Below, piece by piece: positions 9,301 through 16,782 of a stretch of DNA of 26,064 nucleotides. The notes beneath the pieces were generated by a model. The model saw nothing but the letters and a program-made list of their open reading frames with translations. It had not been told where the DNA came from and did not search any database. The stretch is from CAYSDH01 sp964429805 (GTDB lineage Bacteria > Bacteroidota > Bacteroidia > Flavobacteriales_D > JABDKJ01). Each line of letters starts with the position of its first letter. The first letter of the stretch is position 1. The translations under genes and the position numbers were made by a program. The stretch lies in contig CAYSDH010000046.1 in the NCBI GenBank assembly GCA_964429805.1, positions 1-26,064 on the forward strand, written 5' to 3'.

Positions 9301-11726
9301 TCAGGACATTTGTTGAGTGGACCAGGAGGTGTGGCTTCTACAGTAGGATATAGACCGCAAAGATCTCCAAGTTGATAGGAACCACAGCCCGTTGATCGGG
9401 AAACTCTGATCACGTATTCACCAGCGGTAGTCAAGGTCCGCTGCAAGGCAAACTCACCATTTTGTACAGTAGTCTGACTGATAAAAGATCCCGATCCATT
9501 ATACAGGATTAAACTTCCTGAAAGACCATCGACCATGTTCACTTTAGCGTCTAATTCAAATGGAGCCTGCACTACCGTAAAACGATAGTGATCAGTTTGG
9601 TCAATAGTTCCCAAAAGTGCATAACCTAAGTGCCCTTCACTTATTGGTGCGTTATCAATGCTTTCTGCCGCTGCAACTGTGTTGTTAGGCTCAGTATCTT
9701 GGGCAAATGATGGGAAGTTATGGTCATATTGAAGAGTGTAAGACCCACATCCTGTCGAACGAACTACACGCACATAGACCGTGTCTTGAGCCAAGCACGA
9801 ACGAGAGAGTTCGATATCACCAGTCGTGACCGTAGTTTGATTTAAGAACTGTCCACTCTTGTAATAGAATAACAGACTACCTGTCATGGTCGAATCAAAG
9901 GTTCCTGACACTGTGATGTTTCCATCATCAGGAAGCACGAGTCCGTAATAGTCTGTCAGGTCTGAAATACCAACACCAACATAGCCCATGCGCCCTTCAA
10001 CGGTTTCTCCATCTTCAATGAAGGTATTGGCAGTAGTGATGTTGTTGTTCGGCTCAATGTCTTGGTCATGAGGTGGTGGGGTATCCGTGTTAAAGACCAG
10101 AGAGTATGATCCGCAACCTGTGGAAAGCTCAACACGCACATAGACAGTATCCTGCGCTAAGCATGAACGAGAGAGTTCTACTTCTCCAGTAGTAACCGTA
10201 GTTTGATTTAAGAACTGTCCACTCTTGTAATAGAATAACAGACNNNNNNNNNNNNNNNNNNNNNNNNNNNNNNNNNNNNNNNNNNNNNNNNNNNNNNNNN
10301 NNNNNNNNNNNNNNNNNNNNNNNNNNNNNNNNNNNNNNNNNNNGAACTGTCCACTCTTGTAATAGAATAACAGACTACCTGTCATGGTCGAATCAAAGAC
10401 TCCTGAGACTGTGATGTTCCCATCATCAGGAAGCAGTAATCCGTAGTAATCTGTCGCGTCTGAAATACTAGCGCCAACATACCCCATGCGCCCCTCAATG
10501 GTTTCTCCATCTTCAATGAAGGCATTGGCAGCAGGTATGGTATTGTTCGGCTCAATGTCTTGGTCATGAGGTGGAGGAGTATCCGTGTTAAAGACCAGAG
10601 AGTATGATCCACAACCTGTGGAAAGCGATACACGCACATACACAGTATCCTGCGCCAAGCATGAACGAGAGAGTTCTACTTCTCCGGTAGTAACCGTAGT
10701 TTGATTTAAGAACTGTCCACTCTTGTAATAGAATAACAGACTACCTGTCATGGTCGAGTCAAAGACTCCCGAGACTGTGATGTTCCCATCATCAGGAAGC
10801 ACGAGTCCGTAGTAATCTGTCGCGTCTGAAATACCAACACCGACATACCCCATGCGACCCTCAACGGTTTCTCCATCTTCAATGAAGGCATTGGCAGTAG
10901 GTATGGTATTATTCGGTTCCAGGTCTTGGTCATGAGGAGGTGGGGTATCCGTGTTAAAGACCAGAGAGTATGATCCACAACCTGTGGAACGCTGAACACG
11001 CAGATACACAGTGTCCTGCGCCAAGCATGAACGAGAGAGTTCTATTTCTCCAGTAGTAACCGTAGTTTGATTTAAGAACTGTCCATTCTTGTAATAGAAC
11101 AACAGACTACCTGTCAGTGTAGAATCAAAAACGCCCGACACGGTGATGTTTCCGTCATCAGGAAGCACGAGTCCAAAATAGTCTAGCGCGTCAATCGTTG
11201 GGTCTGCATAGCCCAGATGACCGGTGAATGTTTGTCCATCTTCGACAAAACTCAAGGTGGTCGCTTGTGTGTTGTTCGGCTCACTATCTTCTGAATATGT
11301 AGGCGTGCTCAAGGCATTTGAAAGTACATAGCTGCCATCACCACTGCTCCGAGATACACGGACATATAAAATTTGATCTCCTTGACAAGGCAAGTCATAG
11401 TCAACAGGAGAAGTGGAATTGGCAAGAGCACTCTGACTTATGAAGGTTCCGCTTTCCCGATAAAATACCAGCCGAGCCGATAGGCTTCCGGTTATACTCA
11501 GCTGGAAGTTCATATCACCATTCTGGTCTATGTCGAGTTCAAAGTAGTCACTGGCATCGGCAGGCGGACCAGAGACCATCGTCCCATTCAATGTGCCGTT
11601 GAGCGTCATGTCAGAGGCCGTAGCAATCGAGTTATTAGGCTCGACATCTTGTGCCGATATGGGGTTAAAAAAGGAAGCGCAGAACAGGAATATCACCAGG
11701 CATAGCTTCGTGGTAGAATGTTTCAT
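6390..11726 (-). CDS. Giant T9SS-secreted multi-repeat surface protein
   Basis: About 1778 residues as assembled, with 33-34 unknown across a 100-N gap. A signal peptide (residues 1-25, ending PISAQ) precedes six pre-peptidase-C-like beta-sandwich units, each starting at an EPNN motif (about residues 29, 149, 270, 392, 558, 679). Units 2-5 are nearly identical. Then come an Ig/PKD-like segment (about 790-865), an Asp/Cys-rich region resembling thrombospondin-type-3 Ca-binding repeats (DDDNDGTCNNLDLCP), and three 75-residue Cys/Asp repeats. Fibronectin-like modules follow, and finally a T9SS type A sorting domain (VYPNPSTGSEVTIKF to the C-terminus). No protease or other catalytic motif was recognised. 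It is most likely a surface-attached or released adhesin or structural protein. It has its own ECF-like promoter element upstream and a shared terminator downstream. Confidence 0.88.
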   Translation of the reverse strand: MKHSTTKLCLVIFLFCASFFNPISAQDVEPNNSIATASDMTLNGTLNGTMVSGPPADASDYFELDIDQNGDMNFQLSITGSLSARLVFYRESGTFISQSALANSTSPVDYDLPCQGDQILYVRVSRSSGDGSYVLSNALSTPTYSEDSEPNNTQATTLSFVEDGQTFTGHLGYADPTIDALDYFGLVLPDDGNITVSGVFDSTLTGSLLFYYKNGQFLNQTTVTTGEIELSRSCLAQDTVYLRVQRSTGCGSYSLVFNTDTPPPHDQDLEPNNTIPTANAFIEDGETVEGRMGYVGVGISDATDYYGLVLPDDGNITVSGVFDSTMTGSLLFYYKSGQFLNQTTVTTGEVELSRSCLAQDTVYVRVSLSTGCGSYSLVFNTDTPPPHDQDIEPNNTIPAANAFIEDGETIEGRMGYVGASISDATDYYGLLLPDDGNITVSGVFDSTMTGSLLFYYKSGQFXXXXXXXXXXXXXXXXXXXXXXXXXXXXXXXXXXLLFYYKSGQFLNQTTVTTGEVELSRSCLAQDTVYVRVELSTGCGSYSLVFNTDTPPPHDQDIEPNNNITTANTFIEDGETVEGRMGYVGVGISDLTDYYGLVLPDDGNITVSGTFDSTMTGSLLFYYKSGQFLNQTTVTTGDIELSRSCLAQDTVYVRVVRSTGCGSYTLQYDHNFPSFAQDTEPNNTVAAAESIDNAPISEGHLGYALLGTIDQTDHYRFTVVQAPFELDAKVNMVDGLSGSLILYNGSGSFISQTTVQNGEFALQRTLTTAGEYVIRVSRSTGCGSYQLGDLCGLYPTVEATPPGPLNKCPDAPVALDATAGLSAYTWLNDGAPVASTQMYSATSAGDYQVIGYDINGCPDTSAVVIITDINCDDGDPCTDDSCDPVTGCANVYSGDDDNDGTCNNLDLCPNDPDKIDPGNCGCGNPEPGATCDDGDAGTTNDEVQSDCSCVGDLLGCTDMNSCNYNAAALVDDGSCDGGATGCDTCSGETDGTGTIVDNPEIGDSCDDGDATTLNDVFTDCGVCGGSAVPGCMDMNSCNYNAAATVDDGSCDGGATGCDTCSGETDGTGTIVDNPEIGDSCDDGDATTLNDVFTDCGVCGGSAVPGCMDMNSCNYNAAATVDDGSCDGGATGCDTCSGETDGTGTIVDNPEIGDSCDDGDATTTGDVFTSCGVCAGTVVPGCDDTSACNYDAAATVNDGSCIFPGDSCDDGDASTSNDVVQADCSCAGTATGTDPCDLAVGIQLTEFGGAVGYVSFDLNNGVFDDACGENALTQWFSFVAQSSNDVIQAGVHPALGNATSGFDARIEVWDGCGSNSLGCFDNYGENALERVIVGGLIPGNTYYYSVQNSGLNQRGNQTSLTYWTTVKTFAEHNLKDIYCDVMDYQLSDQIRAERHGVDQIYAFPAINLSGYAFQFSQSGAVVNTVTNPAQDGFYLNLYEVGNLANGQVYDVAVRHSIKVHANGFLAVYWGEFGSTCQIGIDADIATTSIQNQYCTGAADFFLFDQLQANPVANADAYEFTFDDGNTQLVHISNNYSVFLYSVPGLTYSNMYSVTVRVQVNGLWSNAGTACTISTAVQPESTSLREDECNGEYNVPSSENLLAMPVAGASQYEFRFTSELNSDFPVVLSSSNYSLTLGSNALALEPGFYDVDVRAFAGETWGDYASACPILILGEEDLTGETESSSVGTKAIQSALLTQVYPNPSTGSEVTIKFTRSNNVEAKLLLVVRDVNGRQVSAETLPVKGSFVRHVIDFEAQLERGLYFIESSVDGQQSTVKLIID
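8193..8867 (-). repeat. Three 225-bp coding repeats (75 residues each)
   Basis: Copies at 8643-8867, 8418-8642 and 8193-8417 each encode a unit starting GC(M/T)DMNSCNYNAAA and ending near CGVCGGSAVP or CAGTVVP. The two nearer the 3' end in coordinates are almost base-identical over long stretches. A shorter degenerate copy (GCDDTSACNYDAAATVNDG) follows in the protein. Each unit has several Cys and clustered Asp residues, suggesting disulfide and Ca2+ stabilisation. Confidence 0.88.
9681..11282 (-). repeat. 366-bp coding repeats (122-residue pre-peptidase-like units)
   Basis: The block GAACTGTCCACTCTTGTAAT recurs at 9846, 10212, 10344 and 10710, with a one-base variant at 11076. The ungapped intervals are exactly 366 bp. 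Each unit encodes EPNN, GRMGYVG or GHLGYA, DYYGLVLPDDGNITVSG, SLLFYYKSGQFLNQ, TGEVELSRSCLAQDTVY and STGCGSYSL. The odd 10212-10344 interval is caused by the N gap. Confidence 0.9.
10244..10343. other. 100-base N run (scaffold gap) inside repeats
   Basis: Exactly 100 N, a conventional placeholder length. The same 32 bases lie on both sides (10212-10243 and 10344-10375), so the gap is bounded by two reads of the same repeat position. The true repeat number is therefore unknown. Confidence 0.97.
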
Positions 11727-12040
11727 TGTTGTTGATTTTAAATGAATTGATGGCGGGTTTGGAAACGTTCCTCTACCCTTTCTATCTGTTTATCGAAACC
11801 GATAGAAGAATGTGAACAGGGAATGTCTGTTTTCTTTTTTCCGACTCTTAAAGTGATGATGCCTTCAGAATGAGTTCATCTCTGGAATCGGTCAAATAGG
11901 CGCATTAACGAACAAGAATCCACTCTTGGTTTGAACAGCATAGCGCGCTTATCTCGTGCCTTGTGCGAGTACCCGAGAATCTAGACTCTACAGAAAAAAC
12001 GAATCAGCTATCCAAGTCAATGCAACTGGTCAGGCGAGAC
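11727..12040. other. Intergenic region upstream of the giant gene
   Basis: These 314 bp separate the CHAT gene's stop from the giant gene's start; both genes are on the reverse strand. The region holds the bipartite element at 11791-11818 and a 64-nt leader to the ATG at 11726. From 11820 to 12035 I see no convincing gene or RNA. A 68-residue frame at 11956-12162 runs antisense into the CHAT gene and looks spurious. Confidence 0.7.
11791..11818 (-). promoter_or_regulatory. Putative ECF-type promoter of the giant surface-protein gene
   Basis: On the reverse strand this reads TGTTCACATT-N10-TTTCGATA. The same two blocks, at the same spacing and orientation, lie upstream of the ECF sigma operon at 16711-16738. 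If TGTTCA is the -35 and CGATA the -10, the spacer is 17 bp. The end of the element is 64 nt from the ATG. The match of 18 fixed bases is seen directly; the promoter role is inferred. Confidence 0.6.
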
Positions 12041-15000
12041 TTAAAAAAGACGAAGTCTCTTTGCTACAAAGACAAAGAATAATAGTCCGAGCAGACCTAG
12101 TGCGATCTTCATCCAAGGAAGGGAGGTGTCGAGATCGATGGGCGATGTGTCGCCCAACATGACCATCCCCGACCAATAGCCGGGAGCAGTTTGCGCAGAA
12201 GAACCGTTTTGAATGAACTCTCTTTTAGCCATTGCCAAGGCCTGATCTTTGGGATAACCTTTTTCGAGAAGAGAATAGAAAGACTCGACTTGATCGATAC
12301 TGGTCTGCTCATCGATCTTCCACAAGCTGGTCAGTAGACTCTTGCTTCCCGCATAATTAAAAGCATGAGCAAGCGAGACCATCCCTTCACCAGGTTGATA
12401 GGTAGGCTTGGATGTTTCGCAAGCAGTGAGAATGGCCAAATCACTGCTTAAGTTGCAGTTGTAGATTTCATAACTGTACAGCGAGTTGTCCTGACTAGTA
12501 GGGCTTTTTGCAAAAATGAAACGAGACATTTCTGGGCTCACATTGTCAGACTCGGCATGGGTACCAATGAAAATCACTTTGTTTCCTCCGGCATGTGTAA
12601 CAAAATTTTGTTCGGTACACATCGTGTTGAGATAGCTGTCTCCTTTGGATCGGCCAGCAAGTTCTTCGGCCAGTGAGCGGGCAAAAGGTTGCGGAATCAA
12701 CTTGAGATAATCTTCATCTAGTTTACTAGAATCTTGTTGCGCACTCAGATAGGAGTTTTTCATCTCTTCATTGAACTCGGGCACGAAAGACGCCAAGTTG
12801 CCGTAAGACTCTGCATCATCACTCACATCAGAGAGTAAGAATAAACTGAAGTTGTAGGAGATGAAGTGCTTGAAAAGAAGCGCATTCTTCCAGGGGTTCT
12901 GCGCGTCTGTTGAAGGGGCAGAAATCAAACTTTCAAATCCAAGATTATATAACAGGCCGTCAGGTATGATGACGACATTCTCTGTTTGAACAAAATTCTC
13001 GATCGGGGCCCAGAGTTCTTGGTACAGTTCAATTAGCAGCTTGGCCGAATGCTCGGTATCGAACAATTGCTGATTGAGCTCATCAATCTTTTTGGACTCA
13101 ATATCAAAGCTGAGCTCTACCAGTTTTTGACTTTGCTCAGTGATTACAAATGCATAAACTTTTTCATCTAAAATCATGTAACGAATCACAGTGGTCTGCT
13201 CTGGCAAATCATTGACTATGCTGCTCATGGGTTTCTCAATCTTCGCATAGCGCATCTCATAATATTCTGGATAAGACACGCGCACCGAGTCAAGGAATGA
13301 TCGCCACTCTTTGGCGTGTTGATTGAAATCTAAAATGTTCTCTTCATTCAGATTTAAGTTCATCACTCTTCTTAAATGATGCTCTCTTTTCATCACGCTC
13401 GATGGCACGCCAGCAAAAGAAAATGTGGCCTTGGTGTTGAGTCTAGAGCGTATGCGGCCGTACAATGCAGACTCATGGAGCGCAACCAACTTATCTACAT
13501 ACATAGGGTCTTCTGTCAATGTGTAAAGATCCAAATAGAGCTTTTTCACAAATTCAAATACCTCTAGATTTTGCTCCATGAGGTCATTGACGCTCTCACT
13601 TGAGTTCATGATTGATTTTCTCTTTTCCAACACGCGCATGCACTGCTGCATATCATCCACTAATTCTTTTAGGAAATCGATGTCCGTCTTGTCGCCAAGT
13701 TCATACTTCGCCATGGTCTTCAGCATGATGAGTTTAGAGCGTTCAAATTCATAGCTCGCACTAAAGACAGTTTCTTCGTTTTCTGACTGTTCAGTATAGG
13801 CCATTAAGCCTTTTTCGGCCCACTCGATCGACTGTGCTGGCTCGCCTTGATCTAGAGTGACACGACTGAGAGTGAGCAGCAGTGAGCTGGCGAAATACTC
13901 ATTGCCATCTTCCGAATTGTTGAAATGATTATACAAATCAGTGGCTAGTTTTATTGACTCATCCTTGCGTCCTCCTTCTGATAGCATGATTGAGAGGTTC
14001 ATGGCCACATAAAATCGGTTCCAATTATATTCTCCCGGAAAAGAAAGGTTGTACAGACTATCAGCGCGCTGGTAGGCCTTGATGGATGACTCTATATTAC
14101 CTGACTGGTAGTGCAGCGAACCTAGGCTGCTTTGTATATGTGCCAGTGTGTTGAGGTTTTTATCGGGACAGTCGTTATTGACTTGATCGACTTCTTGGAG
14201 ATACAACTTGGCCTTGTCTAGGTCGTGACTGAAAGAGTAGTTATCTGCCAATGTGAGTATGGCCGAAGAGTATTCCTGACTGCAAGGCAAGAGGTGTTTT
14301 TTGGCGTACTTATATTCCATTGCGGCAATGGCCTTGGCTTGGCGCAAGTCTCCTACATCGCTATAAATTCCTGCCAGATTATTATAGACCAGCACGATGG
14401 CCTTTCTGACCCTGCGATCAAAAGGGTGGTTCTTTGTCTCAGAAATGAACTGCTGCTGAAGTGCCATGGACTCTTCCAGCATCTTCATGGCCACGGCAAA
14501 CTCTCCTATATTTCTAAAGATTAATGACAGGTTGCCTTTTAAAATGGCAGGCAGATAGAGCTTGTTTTCCGGTAAGTCCGGCATCAGTTCCACTTGGTCG
14601 AGCGCAGCGTTCCAGTAATAAATAGCACTGTCAGGTTTTGAAGAATAGTACATGGTTGCTGCCATCAGATTGAGCACTCGTGGACTAATTGGAAATTCTG
14701 TTTCTGGCTGTCCTTTCATCAAGCTCAGAGCCGCTCGTGAGTTGTCTTCCATACAGACTATCTGACCGGTCTTCAGACAGCAGTCAGCCATATAATACAA
14801 GGCGGTTACTTGAGCTGGAATGTCAGCCGCTTGTTGTGCGTTTGATAAGGCTTCCTGAGAAAGGCTTTGCGCATCAGCGATTGCACCTTTGTCAATGAGA
14901 AGTTTGACTTTGGCCACGGCCATTTCAAATCTTGAAATCGGTTGGCTTAGCGCGGCATCAAGGACATCATACAGGGCATCACTTTCTGTGGTAGAGTCTT

Positions 15001-15298
15001 CGTCATTTTCTCGGAGTTCTATTTGACCGAGTACATATATATAGGCCGGCAGCGAATCTAGCTGCTTTGCTTTTTTGAATTTTGTAATCTGAAATTCTGT
15101 CTTGCTTCTTGCTTCCAGAATGTTGTCTTGAGACATGAGCGCCATGATCTCTGTGACCCCTGCCGGTTGTGACTGCCCGTGTGCTAGGAGAGTGCTTAGA
15201 CTAATTATTGACAAGGTCAGAAGTTTGGTCACTGTCTTGCCGAAGTTTAAACTAACTGCCTTCTGAAACGAGTCCTTACACCAACTACTCATAGTCAT
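12041..15298 (-). CDS. Envelope TPR-CHAT protease
   Basis: This encodes 1085 residues. An N-terminal signal sequence (hydrophobic LLTLSIISLSTLLAHG, ending near residue 43) is followed by a long helical region with many TPR-like motifs (about 60-600), a linker, and a C-terminal CHAT (caspase HetF associated with TPRs) domain (about 700-1050). The catalytic dyad is visible: His914 in FIGTHAES and Cys960 in LTACETS, with GEGMVSLAHAFNYAGSKSLL and SLWKIDE following as in active CHAT peptidases. A final hydrophobic helix (about 1064-1080) and the basic tail KRLRLF look like an inner-membrane anchor with the bulk outside the cytoplasm. Its ATG overlaps the preceding stop (ATGA), so it is co-translated with the anti-sigma-like protein. 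The substrate is unknown; the anti-sigma protein is a natural candidate. Confidence 0.87.
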   Translation of the reverse strand: MTMSSWCKDSFQKAVSLNFGKTVTKLLTLSIISLSTLLAHGQSQPAGVTEIMALMSQDNILEARSKTEFQITKFKKAKQLDSLPAYIYVLGQIELRENDEDSTTESDALYDVLDAALSQPISRFEMAVAKVKLLIDKGAIADAQSLSQEALSNAQQAADIPAQVTALYYMADCCLKTGQIVCMEDNSRAALSLMKGQPETEFPISPRVLNLMAATMYYSSKPDSAIYYWNAALDQVELMPDLPENKLYLPAILKGNLSLIFRNIGEFAVAMKMLEESMALQQQFISETKNHPFDRRVRKAIVLVYNNLAGIYSDVGDLRQAKAIAAMEYKYAKKHLLPCSQEYSSAILTLADNYSFSHDLDKAKLYLQEVDQVNNDCPDKNLNTLAHIQSSLGSLHYQSGNIESSIKAYQRADSLYNLSFPGEYNWNRFYVAMNLSIMLSEGGRKDESIKLATDLYNHFNNSEDGNEYFASSLLLTLSRVTLDQGEPAQSIEWAEKGLMAYTEQSENEETVFSASYEFERSKLIMLKTMAKYELGDKTDIDFLKELVDDMQQCMRVLEKRKSIMNSSESVNDLMEQNLEVFEFVKKLYLDLYTLTEDPMYVDKLVALHESALYGRIRSRLNTKATFSFAGVPSSVMKREHHLRRVMNLNLNEENILDFNQHAKEWRSFLDSVRVSYPEYYEMRYAKIEKPMSSIVNDLPEQTTVIRYMILDEKVYAFVITEQSQKLVELSFDIESKKIDELNQQLFDTEHSAKLLIELYQELWAPIENFVQTENVVIIPDGLLYNLGFESLISAPSTDAQNPWKNALLFKHFISYNFSLFLLSDVSDDAESYGNLASFVPEFNEEMKNSYLSAQQDSSKLDEDYLKLIPQPFARSLAEELAGRSKGDSYLNTMCTEQNFVTHAGGNKVIFIGTHAESDNVSPEMSRFIFAKSPTSQDNSLYSYEIYNCNLSSDLAILTACETSKPTYQPGEGMVSLAHAFNYAGSKSLLTSLWKIDEQTSIDQVESFYSLLEKGYPKDQALAMAKREFIQNGSSAQTAPGYWSGMVMLGDTSPIDLDTSLPWMKIALGLLGLLFFVFVAKRLRLF

Positions 15299-16032
15299 TT
15301 ATTCAATTGAGTCTGAATCTCAATAATCTTCGCTTCATACAATGATCCAGGTATCGGCTTCAGTGACAACAGCTCATCTGTCTGCCCAGTTTTCAGGTAA
15401 GAGAGCGCGAGGTACCACATGCTTTTCGCCTCTATTTCTCCTTGACCATCCAGACTGAGTGGTCTAAATTCATTGACCGCGTTTTCAAAATCACCTACAT
15501 TAAAAAAAGCACTTCCTATGTAGTAATTTAAGGTGTCACTTGGTGGTGCAAATTTTCGAAGTCGCTGCCATTCACTCAGCGCACGTTCATAGTCTCCCTG
15601 TTTGTAGTGAACCATTGCGCTGTAAAATTCATATGAATCATAAGCACTCATGAGCACAGGCAGCCCAGGGTCAGTTGTCATGTGTTCTGTAAATAACTGA
15701 TCCGATTGACTTTTACCTAGACCTACAAACAAACTCAAACCTAAGAGTGCCGCCACACCTGCCGCAATGCTCCACTTCCAGATAGGGCTAGTCTTTTTAG
15801 AGTCTTGCTCTTCAGGAAAAATCTCCGTGTGCATCGTCTCCAGCTCCGACTTCATAGCGCCTACTTGCACAGACTTGAGGAGGTCTTTATGAATTTCAAC
15901 CTCCTTATAGAGTTCTGGAGTAGCCGCTATTTTGGCTTCAAAAAGCGCACGGTCTTCATCACTCATCGCGTTGAGCAGATACTGCTCTATCTCTTCAAGA
16001 AAAGATTCGTTCAAATTGTTCTTATCGCTCAT
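15295..16032 (-). CDS. Single-pass anti-sigma-like protein with TPRs
   Basis: This encodes 245 residues. The N-terminal part (about 1-80) resembles Bacteroidota anti-sigma factors: LEEIEQYLLNAMSDEDRALFEAKI, then a region that would hold the sigma factor in the cytoplasm. It lacks the HxxxCxxC zinc motif. One transmembrane helix follows (about 84-103, WSIAAGVAALLGLSLFVGLG). The outer part has two to three TPR-like repeats (SAMVHYKQGDYERALSEW; GSAFFNVGDFENAVNEF; WYLALSYLKTGQTDELL). It overlaps the sigma gene by 11 nt and the CHAT gene by 4 nt, a tight operon. The anti-sigma role is inferred from position, topology and the N-terminus; direct residue evidence is limited. Confidence 0.78.
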   Translation of the reverse strand: MSDKNNLNESFLEEIEQYLLNAMSDEDRALFEAKIAATPELYKEVEIHKDLLKSVQVGAMKSELETMHTEIFPEEQDSKKTSPIWKWSIAAGVAALLGLSLFVGLGKSQSDQLFTEHMTTDPGLPVLMSAYDSYEFYSAMVHYKQGDYERALSEWQRLRKFAPPSDTLNYYIGSAFFNVGDFENAVNEFRPLSLDGQGEIEAKSMWYLALSYLKTGQTDELLSLKPIPGSLYEAKIIEIQTQLNK

Positions 16033-16600
16033 CGTTCTGATTCTCCTTATTTGAAAGATGCATCTTTCTTAGTTTCATCATACAGCGGTATTTCATGGTT
16101 CTGAGGCTAGCTTCTTCAACACCCATTTCCACAGCAATATCACGAAGGCTCATTTTGTCGAAATAAAATTTCTTGAGCATGTGCTGACACTTTTCGTCTA
16201 GTTGGGCATAGAGTTTATTCAGATAGTCGATGTTATCATTGAGAGAATCTAAATCTTCAATAACTTCTTCTTCGACCTCTTCGCTGACCAATCTCATGGT
16301 GCTTCGATGCGATTTTGATTTAAGCTTGTCCAACCACTTGTGTTTTGCAATAGTGAATATATATCCACCTAAGGATGCAACACGTCCAGTGTACCGTCCT
16401 CCAGAAACATTGAGCCACGCGGCTATCAGCGCTTCTTGAAAAATGTCTTTTGCCTGCTCTTGCGAGCCACTGTTGTGAGTGATGTATTGAGCTACCGATG
16501 GAAAGTTGTCGGCATAGAGTTGCTTTAGAGTCTCCTTACTCAGAGATCTAACATTATCGTCTTCTTCCGAAGGCGATTTTTGCCTCTTTCGGGATTCCAC
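16022..16600 (-). CDS. ECF RNA polymerase sigma factor (sigma-70 family)
   Basis: This encodes 192 residues. Region 2 is at about 30-95 (AKDIFQEALIAAWLNV, then GGYIFTIAKHKWLDKLK). Region 4 is at about 130-180, with the helix-turn-helix SLRDIAVEMGVEEASLRTMKYRCMMKLRK. There is no region 1.1 or 3, as expected for an ECF factor. The start is GTG at 16600: an in-frame TAA lies immediately upstream and no ATG occurs before region 2. It is first in the operon with the anti-sigma-like and CHAT genes, and its upstream region carries a bipartite element also found before the giant surface-protein gene, suggesting autoregulation. Confidence 0.93.
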   Translation of the reverse strand: MESRKRQKSPSEEDDNVRSLSKETLKQLYADNFPSVAQYITHNSGSQEQAKDIFQEALIAAWLNVSGGRYTGRVASLGGYIFTIAKHKWLDKLKSKSHRSTMRLVSEEVEEEVIEDLDSLNDNIDYLNKLYAQLDEKCQHMLKKFYFDKMSLRDIAVEMGVEEASLRTMKYRCMMKLRKMHLSNKENQNDER

Positions 16601-16710
16601 TTAATATCGAATAATCGGTTATTTCAATACTAAATAAAAGCACTGCCAATTGCAAATCTTCCTCTCAATTTTAATCTCACTCACGCTCGGTATTATCCTT
16701 TTCACTTATC

Positions 16711-16738
16711 TATCGAAAGAGGAGGTCAAATGTGAACA
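16711..16738 (-). promoter_or_regulatory. Putative ECF-type autoregulatory promoter
   Basis: The reverse strand reads TGTTCACATT-N10-TTTCGATA, ending 110 nt before the sigma-factor GTG. Both blocks and the 10-nt spacing equal those at 11791-11818. Weak similarity continues downstream (GAAAGGGTA versus AAAAGGATA at the same offset). The element also lies 44 nt before the divergent thioesterase start, but the copy at 11791 has only reverse-strand genes downstream, which fixes the likely direction. Confidence 0.6.
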
Positions 16739-16782
16739 CCCAAGTTCATGAAACACTTACTTTCGTCTGAAATACTAGGAGA

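Noticed and set aside
12036..12059. Terminator after the CHAT gene
   Set aside because: GAGACTT / AAGTCTC pair, but the hairpin includes the stop codon and has no T run after it on the reverse strand.
12041..16600. CHAT protein as part of a CRISPR-guided or other cytoplasmic defence system
   Set aside because: It has a signal peptide and membrane anchor and is fused into a sigma/anti-sigma operon; no defence genes are nearby.
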